The notes: generated by a model from the letters alone, not told the origin. Numbered from the stretch's first letter, positions 1 to 10,207 are shown. The stretch: 64,000 nucleotides of DNA from Epithemia pelagica (GCA_946965045.2 OX337228.1:4278001-4342000), one strand, 5' to 3'. Numbers and translations: made by a program.

Positions 1-3000
1 ATCTTCGAACTGGTGTCCTGACGTTGTTGTTATTGTCATGATTGTTGATGTATCGATGAGGTTCCGAATAATGAGGTGGATGGTCATGATGATCGATGGC
101 CGTTTGAGATCGTCGAACAGGCGTTGTTTCTGCTTCGTGTTGTGTACCACCACTTCTTGATCGCGGAAGCAGATCGGGAATCCGGGAATTGTGCAATCGT
201 GGTGCTGAGTGTATGGTCCCGCCCGATGTCTGATGCTGGCGAGACGATTCGCTACGCCACGGATTACCCTTTTCGGCAGACTGGCTTTGACGAAATGGAA
301 GCTCAGCAAAAGATGTGTTCGTTATGGTTGGCGTTGTTCTGGAATGCTGCTGCATTGATCCTCCTCGTTCTTGGTTCCACTGGGACAGGGGATCCGTCAC
401 CGGTCGAACGGAAGGTCCGCGCAAGCTGTCGTCTCGATCCACAAATTCCTGGCTTTTGCGTGATTTGCGTTGCGGATCATTGATAGCGCTTAGACTATCA
501 AACGATCCTAGTGTCTTCAAAGCTCTTATAGACTTCCAGTAGTCTCGCGTGTGACCATTTCCTTTGTTGTTTGGAGCCCCATCTCCTGTTCCCGTTCCCA
601 TTGTCGAACGTTGCGAATCGAATGGCTTGGCAGAGGATCCAGACATGGTGTCTCCTTGCCGATTGGACCGCCCTACTATCGATGACGGAGGAGACAGCAA
701 TTGGGATGCGGTTTCCTGAAACGGCTGGATTCTGGAAGCAACAGTTTCTCTCACAGAAGTGAAAGGACGATGACCATCTCGTTCTATGCCAACTTCAATG
801 GACGTTGAGCCCCTAAAGTCTTCCTGCGCAGAAGTGCTGTGTGGAGAGGCCACGGTATCACGAACAGAGGTAAATGGAGGGTGATTCGATATCGTTTCCG
901 GGTTGATCGATTCTGATGTCATGGTTGCCGAATCCCCGTCATTGAGTGGATTCAATGCTTGATCGTTTCCGCTTGGATCCACGTCGGCCGAAGAGAAGAC
1001 TGGAATGTCTCCGTCCATGGAAAGAGGCGCTGGAATTCTTGTCGCCATGGCAGTTGCTGGTGTTGGATCAGAAGAACATTGTGCGAGCCCTACCGGTACT
1101 CTCCCTCCTTCAAATGAATACTCATCAATAGGCATTACATGTCCGGGAAGATGAGACCTCGACGGTGTACTTTCTCGAGAGCGATTGTCGGCCACAGGAG
1201 TAAAAGTCTGCTCTTCACTAGTTTGCAAATATGAATTCGTTGAAATTGGTACAGGAGTGTTCCTAACCTGTACCGAGGGCTCTTGGACCGCAAATTTGTC
1301 TGGAACTTCTTCCTCCTGGTGATACTTGCGTAGAGTTGCTCCAGCGTCATCAGACTCAGATGATGACGAGGTGGGATCGAAGAGTGATATATCTGAATCT
1401 TCGGCAAAAGTAACTTTGTGATTACGTCTGGATCGAGAGCCCGTGGAGCTGTGAGAACCAGCCGAAGGAGTTATTAGAGATGAAGGTTTTTCAATATCAT
1501 CTCTGTTTTGGCGAGAATGGGGAAGACCTTTTCTCTTCCTTCTCACTGCTACCTTCTTTGGTGACCTGGAAACTGGACTGTGTTGATCGGACAATGACAC
1601 AAGATCACTGAACAAAGAGCTGTCATCGTCGTCGTCCCGTGCATCCAGTACCGACGCCCGACTCTTTTCCTGGAGACTTTCTTTCAGACTTCTTAGTCGC
1701 ATCATCTTCACGTCTTCTGGGCTTGGAGTTTTCCCCTCTGAAACATCTTGTCTGCCTGTGATGTCCGGAGCAGCAACGGGAATCCATGTACTTCTTGGTG
1801 ACTGTTCCCAATTTGCCGCTTCTCCTCCAACCCACGGTGCACTCGGATTGTTCCGAATTTGCTTCTTTCGAAGAAGATTATTTTGAAGAGCGATTTCATC
1901 GATGGAGTCCTTTTGGATGTTGGTATCGAAGAGAACACCGTCGGGGTCAAGTCCACTCGAGCGTGTGTTGGGGCCAATTGATGAGTTACGTATGTTGTCT
2001 TGAAACGAGGGAATTGTGGCGGGTGGATCATGGTTAGTCCGTTGCGCAGTTGGTATTTCTCCTACTCGTCTAGCAATCTGGGAATGCAGCAGCTCTGGAC
2101 TCGATCGCTTATTCATGGTCGAAGTGGGCCGTGGTGACGAGTGGTTTCTCGTTGCTACCAATATACTTGGTGAATTCAACGGGGACTGGCCCTCTGGTGC
2201 TTCTTCGGATGATGATGACGACGATGGGAAAATCTGCTGATCAAAGTCCCAGTCTCCCGGCTTCTGCTTCGGCGAAGCAGTCGAACTTCGCATGTCTGAA
2301 GGTACTCTGGACGGCTGCCTCGGAGGAGATTGCAAAATGGAATCCGGATCATTGTCGTGAAACAAACCTCGAAACTCGGCGGATGCCTGCATCCACGACT
2401 GACTTTTCTTTGGACTTGGCCTTCGTTTGTCTCTGAGTGATTGTTTGGCCTTTTCTTCAGGATGTAGGGTGAAATGATGTTCCTGATTGACATCATTCCA
2501 TCTCACCCGACGAACGTTTCGCTTGTTCTTCGTTCCCTTTCCCTTGTCTTCTTTCGAAATGGCTTCCTCCAGGAGACCTTTGAACCATTCACTTGCGCCA
2601 TTAGAACCTGATGACGAAGTTTCAAGAACGAGTTTATCAAGTTCTTCTTCTTCCTTTGATTTTTTATCCGACCTCTGACGTTGTTTGGATGCACTTCGTA
2701 TTCTGGATCGGCTTTTGATCGGAGTACCCTCGGTATGAGACGAGCCGCCATGAAACTCTTTCTCTTGTTTCTCCAGTCGCTCGAGATGTTCCATGAAGTT
2801 ATCAATTCGCGTTTCAGTTGCCTTGGATGACTCGGTTGCAACACTAGAAGAAGACCCATCCCAGTGTAATGGACCATTGAAAGTCGAATTTCGTTCTCCA
2901 TCATCTTGAAATTGCCTCCACGAGGCAGTTTCACTATGACTCGACCTACTCCCGTGGGGCGAATCAGAATCTTGCGAGCTCTGCAGGAAAGGAACGCCAT

Positions 3001-3169
3001 CGTCGTTGTCATCATTGTCTTTTGACGAGGAGCGTAAATTGCTATTGTGTATGGGACTTGTGAACGAATAGCCTTTTCTTTGCGATTGTCTCGAACGCTC
3101 GAACTGCCCTATCCGTTGAGACACTAGTCCATCTCCAATGTCGCGCGTTCTTAGTCGACGGCCTACCAT
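1..3169 (-). CDS. large Ser/Arg-rich protein, unknown function (C-terminus beyond left edge)
   Basis: I do not recognise this gene. An uninterrupted frame of at least 1056 codons begins at an ATG at 3169 (an in-frame stop lies eight codons upstream, with no earlier Met) and is still open at base 1, so the stop lies outside the window. The protein is dominated by Ser, Arg, Asp, Glu, Gln and Pro, with runs such as SSSSSS and short charged stretches. I see no membrane segment, catalytic motif or globular domain, so it is probably mostly disordered. It is followed upstream on the same strand by another Ser/Arg-rich gene of similar style at 3607-7473, separated by about 440 bp. That the frame is real rests on its length and on low-complexity but consistent codon use; I see no intron signal that must be used. 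A scaffold or phosphorylation-regulated role is only a guess. Confidence 0.7.
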   Translation of the reverse strand, partial: MVGRRLRTRDIGDGLVSQRIGQFERSRQSQRKGYSFTSPIHNSNLRSSSKDNDDNDDGVPFLQSSQDSDSPHGSRSSHSETASWRQFQDDGERNSTFNGPLHWDGSSSSVATESSKATETRIDNFMEHLERLEKQEKEFHGGSSHTEGTPIKSRSRIRSASKQRQRSDKKSKEEEELDKLVLETSSSGSNGASEWFKGLLEEAISKEDKGKGTKNKRNVRRVRWNDVNQEHHFTLHPEEKAKQSLRDKRRPSPKKSQSWMQASAEFRGLFHDNDPDSILQSPPRQPSRVPSDMRSSTASPKQKPGDWDFDQQIFPSSSSSSEEAPEGQSPLNSPSILVATRNHSSPRPTSTMNKRSSPELLHSQIARRVGEIPTAQRTNHDPPATIPSFQDNIRNSSIGPNTRSSGLDPDGVLFDTNIQKDSIDEIALQNNLLRKKQIRNNPSAPWVGGEAANWEQSPRSTWIPVAAPDITGRQDVSEGKTPSPEDVKMMRLRSLKESLQEKSRASVLDARDDDDDSSLFSDLVSLSDQHSPVSRSPKKVAVRRKRKGLPHSRQNRDDIEKPSSLITPSAGSHSSTGSRSRRNHKVTFAEDSDISLFDPTSSSSESDDAGATLRKYHQEEEVPDKFAVQEPSVQVRNTPVPISTNSYLQTSEEQTFTPVADNRSRESTPSRSHLPGHVMPIDEYSFEGGRVPVGLAQCSSDPTPATAMATRIPAPLSMDGDIPVFSSADVDPSGNDQALNPLNDGDSATMTSESINPETISNHPPFTSVRDTVASPHSTSAQEDFRGSTSIEVGIERDGHRPFTSVRETVASRIQPFQETASQLLSPPSSIVGRSNRQGDTMSGSSAKPFDSQRSTMGTGTGDGAPNNKGNGHTRDYWKSIRALKTLGSFDSLSAINDPQRKSRKSQEFVDRDDSLRGPSVRPVTDPLSQWNQERGGSMQQHSRTTPTITNTSFAELPFRQSQSAEKGNPWRSESSRQHQTSGGTIHSAPRLHNSRIPDLLPRSRSGGTQHEAETTPVRRSQTAIDHHDHPPHYSEPHRYINNHDNNNNVRTPVRR

Positions 3170-3606
3170 GATATGTAGTTCTTTCCAATCACCATGGTCT
3201 CCGATGTTCGTCCGCTGTCGTCTGTTTTTACTTTGAGAGAGAGGGTAGCAAGCTATCGCTAAAATGTGAGGGGACATGGCAAAAATGAGGAGCTGGCCTG
3301 CTTGCATGTTCCGAGTCGCCAAGAGCAGACTTCTTGTCGGAGTGCGACAATTTGGTCTTGGTCGCGTAGTCATACTTGGATTTCTGTAGGAGGGCTGTAA
3401 TCAATATGCGCGCCTGTTCCAAAATAGCCAGATGACCATGAACCATGAACACTCTATTTTGAAAAAATGAACAAACACCACACAGGGCGGTGACCATGAA
3501 AATTTTGTTCGGAGAGTGCAGAGTAACAAATCGTAACAGTCAATTTCTAAGAGTACCTGGAATAAATCAGTCTTTCTCGGTTATGGAATCGGAGCAACTG
3601 CCTTCT
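3170..3606. other. intergenic stretch between two leftward genes
   Basis: This 437-bp gap separates the stop of the 1288-residue gene from the start of the next leftward gene. It should hold the 3' end of the former and the promoter and 5' UTR of the latter. I see no credible coding frame, RNA gene or repeat in it. Confidence 0.5.
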
Positions 3607-6600
3607 CTAGTACGGAATTCCTCTGGGAAAGTGCTTTTTACGCCACCTGCTTCGACGAACAGAGCTTGTAAGGTCAGGTGTCAATCGGGAGATTCGATCG
3701 CCAGGTTTCAGTCGGACGTTCTTCAAGGTACCACATTCAGGAATATCTTCCCAGCTGTCAGAGTCATAATCTTCGTTAGTAAGTGTTTTGAAACCCTTCC
3801 GCATATTATCATGGTCAGCATCATCATAGGACCCACTCAGGTTTGAATCCAAGGGGGCAAATGAAGGAGTCCGGAACCACTCATCCGTCCAGTCAGGGGC
3901 TCTCATTGGCATCTCCATTGATTTTGGACGACACACGGGCATGTACACTTTACGATTGCCCTCTGAAATCCTTAGTCTTCCAAACCAATTCCTCGCAAAA
4001 CTAATACTAGCTTCATGAAGAAACCTTTGTTTGACATCGCGGTGTTCCCATGGGACCTTATCGTGTCGATGCATTTCCCCGTAAACGGTCGAAAGATCGT
4101 AAAGTGAGTTAATATCAACACCAATATATCCAGGGTGGCGATTGATGCGTTGTTTGTAAGGCATCCGCCATCGCGCTCCAAGTTCACGATAAGAACGACG
4201 GTAGCACGTTCGAGCGTACTCAGAGATCCTTGATGAAGCCTTGACTCCGTCAACTTGTGGTGGTTCCACAATCTTTGGACTACTGCCGTGTTTCTTCTTG
4301 TTGTTTATCCACTTTTTCTGGTTGAGATTCCACATTCCCATCTTTCTCCTTGCAATCCACATTCTCTCCCTCTCTACTGCACTCACTATGGTCGGCCGTA
4401 TCATGCGCGTGGGGAAATTATTTGAATCTCCACAGTCATCGACATCCATATCCTTCGATGAAGAGACGCCATTTCCGGGGGACCGTGAGACCCCATTTCT
4501 TGGTGAGAATGAGATGCGACGATCTTTTGGTTTTTCTTGGTTGCTCCAGAACTGAGCTATTTCTTGGTCAATAGATCTTATCTGTTCTTTATTCTTTTGT
4601 TCCTTTTCGTGTTCTTCTGCAGCGTGGACGCGTGCCGCGATACCTGCAATGGTTCTATTGATGTCGTCGTCATTTTCTGTTTTGCTTTGACTTCGTCCAG
4701 CGTGCCTGGGACTACGTGATCCATCCTTGTTCAGATACGATTGGGTGGTCGACAATCCAAGTTCTCTGTTGACGTTGGCATCGTATTCGTCAGCTTCCGC
4801 TGATCGAGAACCGAGCTTTGCTGGTACCTCCCACCAAGGCCCATCGTTACTCCCAATACTTGCTTCAGATTCATCAAAACTCTCCTCTCCTTCCTGTGCT
4901 TCATAGATCACGTTACGCGATTGTTCCGCTCGAGTACTAGTCGGTGCTTTTGAGTTTACAGGTTGAACCTGCATGCTGTTCGCAGAAATGATCTGATCGA
5001 GGAAATGCTCTATCATTTCATCCTCTGCCTTAATCTCATGGTTCCCTCTTCGTGAAACGCATTCATCCGATGGAGCCTGTTCAATGTCAGTTTTCATGGG
5101 AAATGACACCTCAAACATTTCAAAAAGCCGTTCAGTCGTTCGCTGGGGTAGGCCCATTGCAATTGTTTTGGCACGAAGATTGGCAAGATCACCATAGGTG
5201 TACTGTCCGTCGTATAGAAATGGAAAGACAAAACGAACAACTCGAGCCAGAAGTACTCTGTCGACTTCTCCCGCCTCAGAAGCAACTTTGAAAACAAGAT
5301 GATCGAAGGAAGTGGAAGCCAAAATCGGGTCGGTGGTATTATTTGGCAACCTCCCTCGACTTGGACTGTCAGGAGAGGATTTCTGTTCTTCCTTTTTCTC
5401 TTCAATATTAGAGGGAGAGGTAACTGTGTTGCGTTCTATGTTGAGCTTTCGTCCCCTTGTCAGGAACAGACGCGATTCAGGTGCCGGTGGCAACATACGC
5501 CTTTGATGACTGCTTTGAGCCTTCATGGATGAGCCTCGAGTTTGAACCCCAGCACGAGAAAAAGATTGAGAGGCATCATGCGATCCTGCACCAACGTTCA
5601 TTGAGCTATGAGATCTGGTAGAAGTAAATTCAGTTCCTTGAGCAAAGTCAGAGAAACGATAGTAATCATCATCGCCCGGGAGCGCGTCCAGCGTACTACC
5701 GCTTGGACTCCTCATTGCCTCCATTTCGACGCTGCTTGACCCTGCGACCGGCCATAAGTCAGATGCCTCATCCCCTAAATAATTGTCCTCTGACCTGGGG
5801 CTTACGAGTTCCCCAGATTCATCCAAAACAAGGCCATTGGTCTCTGTTTCAGGGTCAACAAGCTTCCTTTGATGCTGTGAAACATCGTTCGAGCCACCGG
5901 TTTCGTCAGAATCCGACAGAGTGGGAGGATCCTTTTTCATTCCTCTATACCTGGGATCGTCTGCTTCGTCAGCCGAGGGAGGGTCACAGAGCTGGTGAAA
6001 CGTCGGGGTAACAAATGTCGCTGAGGCACCACCCGGCTCGAGAGAATTTGACAATCCAACGGATGAAGTAGTCCTAATGGCAAATCGAGATTTGTCTTGG
6101 CTCCCCTCCTCGATTACGCTCATTTTTTCGGAGCTTTCTTCCACCCGACTTAGGGGACCATGATGCACCTCCGATTTAGCGAGAATCGAGTTTTCCGCAT
6201 GACTTTTTGCAAGAAACTGCGACTTGTCGTAGATTTCTTGGTCCAGTGAAGACATACCATTTTGTGTAGGATTCGATTGATCAATAGACTCCACGAAGCT
6301 ACTGATTCGCGAGCCATTCGAACTTTTCCTGGAACTAGCTCGCAGTTTTCTATCATTGCCTTTCTCCTGGACCTGCTCCGCAAAACTCACCGACTTGGAA
6401 ACAGTGCTAGCACCGTCACTGTCGATCCCTTTTAATCGACGTACAGAGCTGGCAACACTGCGGTCAGACTGTTGATTGTGATTCAAAACATCAATGTATT
6501 GACTGACCAGATGAAGCGTCTCTTTGTCCACCCCTGCCTGAGCATTCAATTGTTCGTAGACGAACTGAGACTCTGCGTCACTAAACGTGAGCTGGAGATC

Positions 6601-7473
6601 ATTTATTGAAGGCTGATCTATCGATTTTCCCGAATCTAACCTGGCGATCTCTTCCTTTGGCTTGTCCATGTCATGACGATCGTCAATGCTTTGATCATCG
6701 GTCATAATTTGATGATCGGCTGTACTTTGATGATCGGCTATGCTTTGATGATCGGCTGTACTTTGATGATCGGCTGTACTTTGATGATCGGCTGTGCTTT
6801 GATGATCGGCGGTGGCTTTCAACTCGTCTTCATGATTGATTTCTATACCTTGCTTTTCCACCTCTTTTGCCTCAACATTTCGTAAGTTCGTTTCCACCGA
6901 CGAATGCTCAGTGGCCCCAGCGGTTGTTGCAGTCAAATGTCCAACACTTTTGACACTTTTAAAACTCTTTTTCTGGCTGATAGAATTTACCTCATCCAAA
7001 GTTTCTTTATTGCTGTTCTCTTGATCACTGTCTGTCGAGTCAACAATGGTTTCTTCCAAAAATCCAGCATATGGATCCGGATTGGAATCCACAACTATCG
7101 CGCCTTTCGCCTCTCCCATTATCGCTGCTGTCGTGTCACAGCTTCTGATCGTCTCAAGAACCTTTTCCTCGTTTGTTGCATTTGCTGTGCGAGGTGTATC
7201 TCCTTCGGTCATCGCCGACTGTGTGATAACTGGTGGAAGGATAAGACCTTGCGTATCATGACGTGTCGATAACGGTGGCCTAGAATCCGTTTTGCGGCTT
7301 GCGGCTGCGGCTGCCGCCGCTTGCAACACTCGGCTACCGGAACTTCTCATGCTTCTTCTACTCCTCGAAGCTCTGGACATATCGGCAGCATACCGAGAGG
7401 CTCTGGAACTTCTTGTCGTCCTTGACGACAGCTCATGATCAAGGAGGACATCAGAAGACAGTATTTCATCCAT
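3607..7473 (-). CDS. 1288-residue low-complexity protein with conserved-looking C-terminus, unknown function
   Basis: I do not recognise this gene. It is one uninterrupted frame from an ATG at 7473. The N-terminus is very rich in Ser and Arg and carries an eight-Ala run near residue 55. Near residue 220 there is a tandem array of a six-residue unit of type TADHQS, encoded by an 18-bp DNA repeat. The middle is acidic and Ser-rich. The last roughly 250 residues differ in character: less low complexity, many Trp, Tyr and Arg, with segments such as GMWNLNQKKW, YRELGARWRMP and RNWFGRL. That part looks folded and is the best segment for a homology search. No transmembrane span or enzyme motif is evident. 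It is divergent from the oxidoreductase gene at 7760 across 286 bp. Real gene: likely. Function: unknown; a lineage-specific structural or regulatory protein is inference only. Confidence 0.75.
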   Translation of the reverse strand: MDEILSSDVLLDHELSSRTTRSSRASRYAADMSRASRSRRSMRSSGSRVLQAAAAAAASRKTDSRPPLSTRHDTQGLILPPVITQSAMTEGDTPRTANATNEEKVLETIRSCDTTAAIMGEAKGAIVVDSNPDPYAGFLEETIVDSTDSDQENSNKETLDEVNSISQKKSFKSVKSVGHLTATTAGATEHSSVETNLRNVEAKEVEKQGIEINHEDELKATADHQSTADHQSTADHQSTADHQSIADHQSTADHQIMTDDQSIDDRHDMDKPKEEIARLDSGKSIDQPSINDLQLTFSDAESQFVYEQLNAQAGVDKETLHLVSQYIDVLNHNQQSDRSVASSVRRLKGIDSDGASTVSKSVSFAEQVQEKGNDRKLRASSRKSSNGSRISSFVESIDQSNPTQNGMSSLDQEIYDKSQFLAKSHAENSILAKSEVHHGPLSRVEESSEKMSVIEEGSQDKSRFAIRTTSSVGLSNSLEPGGASATFVTPTFHQLCDPPSADEADDPRYRGMKKDPPTLSDSDETGGSNDVSQHQRKLVDPETETNGLVLDESGELVSPRSEDNYLGDEASDLWPVAGSSSVEMEAMRSPSGSTLDALPGDDDYYRFSDFAQGTEFTSTRSHSSMNVGAGSHDASQSFSRAGVQTRGSSMKAQSSHQRRMLPPAPESRLFLTRGRKLNIERNTVTSPSNIEEKKEEQKSSPDSPSRGRLPNNTTDPILASTSFDHLVFKVASEAGEVDRVLLARVVRFVFPFLYDGQYTYGDLANLRAKTIAMGLPQRTTERLFEMFEVSFPMKTDIEQAPSDECVSRRGNHEIKAEDEMIEHFLDQIISANSMQVQPVNSKAPTSTRAEQSRNVIYEAQEGEESFDESEASIGSNDGPWWEVPAKLGSRSAEADEYDANVNRELGLSTTQSYLNKDGSRSPRHAGRSQSKTENDDDINRTIAGIAARVHAAEEHEKEQKNKEQIRSIDQEIAQFWSNQEKPKDRRISFSPRNGVSRSPGNGVSSSKDMDVDDCGDSNNFPTRMIRPTIVSAVERERMWIARRKMGMWNLNQKKWINNKKKHGSSPKIVEPPQVDGVKASSRISEYARTCYRRSYRELGARWRMPYKQRINRHPGYIGVDINSLYDLSTVYGEMHRHDKVPWEHRDVKQRFLHEASISFARNWFGRLRISEGNRKVYMPVCRPKSMEMPMRAPDWTDEWFRTPSFAPLDSNLSGSYDDADHDNMRKGFKTLTNEDYDSDSWEDIPECGTLKNVRLKPGDRISRLTPDLTSSVRRSRWRKKHFPRGIPY
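6708..6815. repeat. 18-bp in-frame tandem repeat, six copies
   Basis: Six head-to-tail copies of an 18-bp unit (consensus tttgatgatcggctgtac on the plus strand) with one or a few differences each, and a diverged partial copy just before 6708. On the minus strand they encode six-residue repeats of type TADHQS in the 1288-residue protein. Being a multiple of three, length changes here stay in frame. Confidence 0.95.
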
Positions 7474-7759
7474 TCTTTCTCTTCAAATTGCATATGTTTT
7501 GGATCGAAGAAGGCCACTGAAAAAACAACAACATCAAAAGGCGCCGCTTCTATCAGGCAAAAAATGGCCCTCCTTGTCGCTAGTCGCTTCTGCGTCTCCG
7601 GCATACTCGCCAAAATGCCAAGGAGGTGCGAGATACGAGATAGGCGTGCGCGTCTCGCGAAATCGGTATCTGGTCGCATATATCGGTCGCATATAAGCCA
7701 TTCATCGATGAGTACGTACTTTTTGGAATGAGACTTCAGGCCGTGTCTTCATAACCACC

Positions 7760-8944
7760 ATGGCCATGGCTTGTACACCTCCAGCACCGTTGGACAGTCC
7801 ATCTTTGACTAACCCCTTGGAGTGTCCTCCTCTTCGATGGGGATTTGTTGGATGCGGTCGAGTTTCGCACGATTTTGTGCAAGCTTTGCACCATGTTTCG
7901 TCAGCTCAAGTGGTGGCATGTGCCGCCCGTGACTTGGAACGAGCCAAGGAGTTTGCCTCGAAACATGGTATTGACAAAGCTTATGGTTCCTACGAAGAAT
8001 TAGCACAAGATCCCAGTGTTGACATTGTCTACGTTGGAAACATTCACATTTTTCGACGAAGTGTAGGAGAAATGTGCCTGATGAACAACAAACATATTTT
8101 ACTGGAAAAGCCAGTCGCCTGCAACCTGGAGGATGCAAAGTACTTGGTGGAGTTGGCTAAGTCCAAGAACTTGTTCATGATGGAAGGAATGTGGACCAGA
8201 TTCTTTCCCGCCGTAGAACAAGCTCGTCTTTTACAAAAGAACGAATTGGGTGAGGTCGTGTCGATTGTGTCTGATTTCCACTTTGCTGCTTCCGATTCCG
8301 AAGATTATCCTTCATCATTTCTCTATAATTGGGAATTGGGTGGTGGTGCCTCCTATTTGGTCTCGCCATATCCAATTGCCGCCGCGACGCTGTTTTTTGA
8401 GCAGGCACCGGATCAAATTCATACTGTCGGTCACGTGGACAAGCAAACAGGTGCAGATTTGCAAGCCGCGATGCTGCTCTCCTTTCCCGCGACAGGCGAC
8501 AAGAGTCCTGCCCATGTAGACGAGAAAGGGACACCCAAATTACCAGGTGCCGGTATGGCTACGCTTACCTTTGGTATGCTTGGAGAATCAGAAGAAGAAA
8601 CCGTAGTTGTTTGCACTCAAGGTCGTCTCATCATCAAAGCTCCTTTCCATTGTCCTACAAAGTTGGTGGTATGCTCCAAAAGCGCAGGTCGCGGCAACAC
8701 GACGGAAACGACCTATGAGTATCCATTGCCCCCTGACACTCCTGAGATTGTCGCGGCGGGCGGCTTCTTTTATCCTAACAGTGCTGGATTCTGCTATGAG
8801 GCCGCAGCAGTTGCGCGATGCATCGCAGCCGGCAAATTGGAGGCACCTCAATACACACATGCGGAAATGTTGCGCGGAATGCATATTTTGGAGCAGGCCC
8901 GTTCCCAACTAGGCCTGGCAGACCCAACGAAAAAGGACTCTTGA
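7760..8944 (+). CDS. Gfo/Idh/MocA-family oxidoreductase, dihydrodiol/D-xylose dehydrogenase-like
   Basis: A 394-residue NAD(P)-dependent dehydrogenase resembling trans-1,2-dihydrobenzene-1,2-diol dehydrogenase / NADP-dependent D-xylose dehydrogenase. The Rossmann motif GFVGCGR lies at residues 28-34, the EKP motif with its conserved Lys at 116-118 (K117), and the family-typical MWTRFFP at 144-150. The start at 7760 is an ATG in a strong context (ACCACCATGG). No clear targeting peptide is seen, so it is probably cytosolic. The segment that in the family reads GGG..D.G.Y reads GGGASYLVSPYPI at 194-206. The Tyr is kept (Y204), but the Asp that normally lies four residues before it is Leu (L200), so substrate or activity may differ. 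It is divergent from the gene at 7473 and convergent with the RPAIN-like gene, with only 69 bp between the stops. The fold assignment is firm; the substrate is not. Confidence 0.85.
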   Translation: MAMACTPPAPLDSPSLTNPLECPPLRWGFVGCGRVSHDFVQALHHVSSAQVVACAARDLERAKEFASKHGIDKAYGSYEELAQDPSVDIVYVGNIHIFRRSVGEMCLMNNKHILLEKPVACNLEDAKYLVELAKSKNLFMMEGMWTRFFPAVEQARLLQKNELGEVVSIVSDFHFAASDSEDYPSSFLYNWELGGGASYLVSPYPIAAATLFFEQAPDQIHTVGHVDKQTGADLQAAMLLSFPATGDKSPAHVDEKGTPKLPGAGMATLTFGMLGESEEETVVVCTQGRLIIKAPFHCPTKLVVCSKSAGRGNTTETTYEYPLPPDTPEIVAAGGFFYPNSAGFCYEAAAVARCIAAGKLEAPQYTHAEMLRGMHILEQARSQLGLADPTKKDS

Positions 8945-9013
8945 ATGGGGCTCCCGGCGAAGATATCGAGGAGGATTTGATAGATCTATTTTAACTTCCT
9001 CCGATAGCTCAAG

Positions 9014-9919
9014 TTATCCATAGAGTCTCATAAGGGTGCCACAGGCACGGCATGAGCCCGTCAGAACATTGGGAGAAGGACATGCGAAGGTGAGAGATTC
9101 GTCGCAATAGTCCGCATGAGTGGTCGTAGCCGTTTCAATCCTTTCAATAAGTCTCTCAAGAGTTGTCACTCCAGGAGCCAGATGGAACGAACACGGGGCG
9201 AAACCTGTGTTGGCGTCGACCACATAACTCTTGTGTCCTACAAAAGCTCGGCTGCACACAATCTCGCACGATCCGTCGTCGCTAAGAACGCTTTCCAGGC
9301 ACCCCTGGAAACATACTGGACATGAGAGTGAAGAATTTCGATACTGCGCAGATTGGTTGTTCTCATAAGAGGCAATTTGATCTTGTAGCAAGCCTTCTTC
9401 TAGATCCAATTCTTCTTCGAGTAGAGCCAGATCTAGATCAGACTCGAATTCCTCCAACAACTCGATAAATTCATCTTCAGACATGGTGTAAGGAGAACCA
9501 TCACCTCCAACTAGCTCTTCCTCACCGTTGTCTCGAAGTAAGGAAGCCTCTTCCATTTCAGCATCGGCCGGAACCCCCACTTCCGTTTCGGTTTTCTCGT
9601 TCATACATTGAACGGGAGATTCAATATGTACTCCACGGTGTCGCAATTCTTCTTCAAGAACCAATCGTGGAGATGTATGATATTCGAAGGCACCTCTAAA
9701 TCTCTTGCGACTCTCCGGACTTTCAAACGCATCATCATCATCGTCATCCTGCCTCTCCTGTCGTGCCCGTTTGGCTCGATGATGCAAAGCACGGCGCAGA
9801 CATGACTCTCGCAGCTGTTCTTTCCACGCCGCCGACTGAGGTATGGTGGGTCTTCTAACCACTCGGGTCTTTCCTTCAGCCTCCGATGTCATGAGACTTG
9901 AGGAAACGACTGTTCTCAT
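9014..9919 (-). CDS. RPA-interacting protein (RPAIN)-like
   Basis: A 301-residue protein with the three-part layout of RPA-interacting proteins, adaptors that bring replication protein A into the nucleus. The N-terminus carries a basic helix, WKEQLRESCLRRA followed by RAKRARQER, matching the WKE.LR..C..R pattern of the family's N-terminal domain. The middle (about 145-185) is highly acidic and helical and ends in QDQIASYE, like the family's central region. The C-terminus has Cys pairs CPVC and CRAC and intervening Cys/His residues fitting a zinc-binding domain. The start is an ATG at 9919. A run of six Asp sits near residue 58. It is divergent from the plastid membrane protein gene at 10208. 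Known family members bind RPA and importin; that this one does so is inference from domain layout. Confidence 0.72.
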   Translation of the reverse strand: MRTVVSSSLMTSEAEGKTRVVRRPTIPQSAAWKEQLRESCLRRALHHRAKRARQERQDDDDDDAFESPESRKRFRGAFEYHTSPRLVLEEELRHRGVHIESPVQCMNEKTETEVGVPADAEMEEASLLRDNGEEELVGGDGSPYTMSEDEFIELLEEFESDLDLALLEEELDLEEGLLQDQIASYENNQSAQYRNSSLSCPVCFQGCLESVLSDDGSCEIVCSRAFVGHKSYVVDANTGFAPCSFHLAPGVTTLERLIERIETATTTHADYCDESLTFACPSPNVLTGSCRACGTLMRLYG

Positions 9920-10207
9920 AATGAAGATGACTTGTCGTCGCCATCAAAAGCGCCATTGTCTGTTTTGCGCGAAACCGACGAAAGAACAGTGGGTTGGGGA
10001 TTGGGGGATGAGATGGGAGATCTTTCGCGCCGAACGCAGTCCCTCCCTTTGCATGTGCGCGCGCTGGGCGTGCTGCGTCCAATAGCCCGCATACTCAACA
10101 CTGCTTCGATGACTGACGTGTGCCACTCGTAGCCACATCAGACAAGTTTCGCCTTCCGACGGGATTGACTGTTGACTGGTTTGGACCATGAGAAAATAAC
10201 ATCGGCC

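Noticed and set aside
6673-6885. A plus-strand frame with a repeated MIGCTL/MIGYAL pattern, membrane-like
   Set aside because: It is the antisense reading of the 18-bp repeat in the 1288-residue minus-strand gene; the repeat alone explains it.
10172-10207. Upstream extension of the plastid membrane protein frame
   Set aside because: It begins with TTG; the first ATG at 10208 places the signal peptide at the N-terminus.
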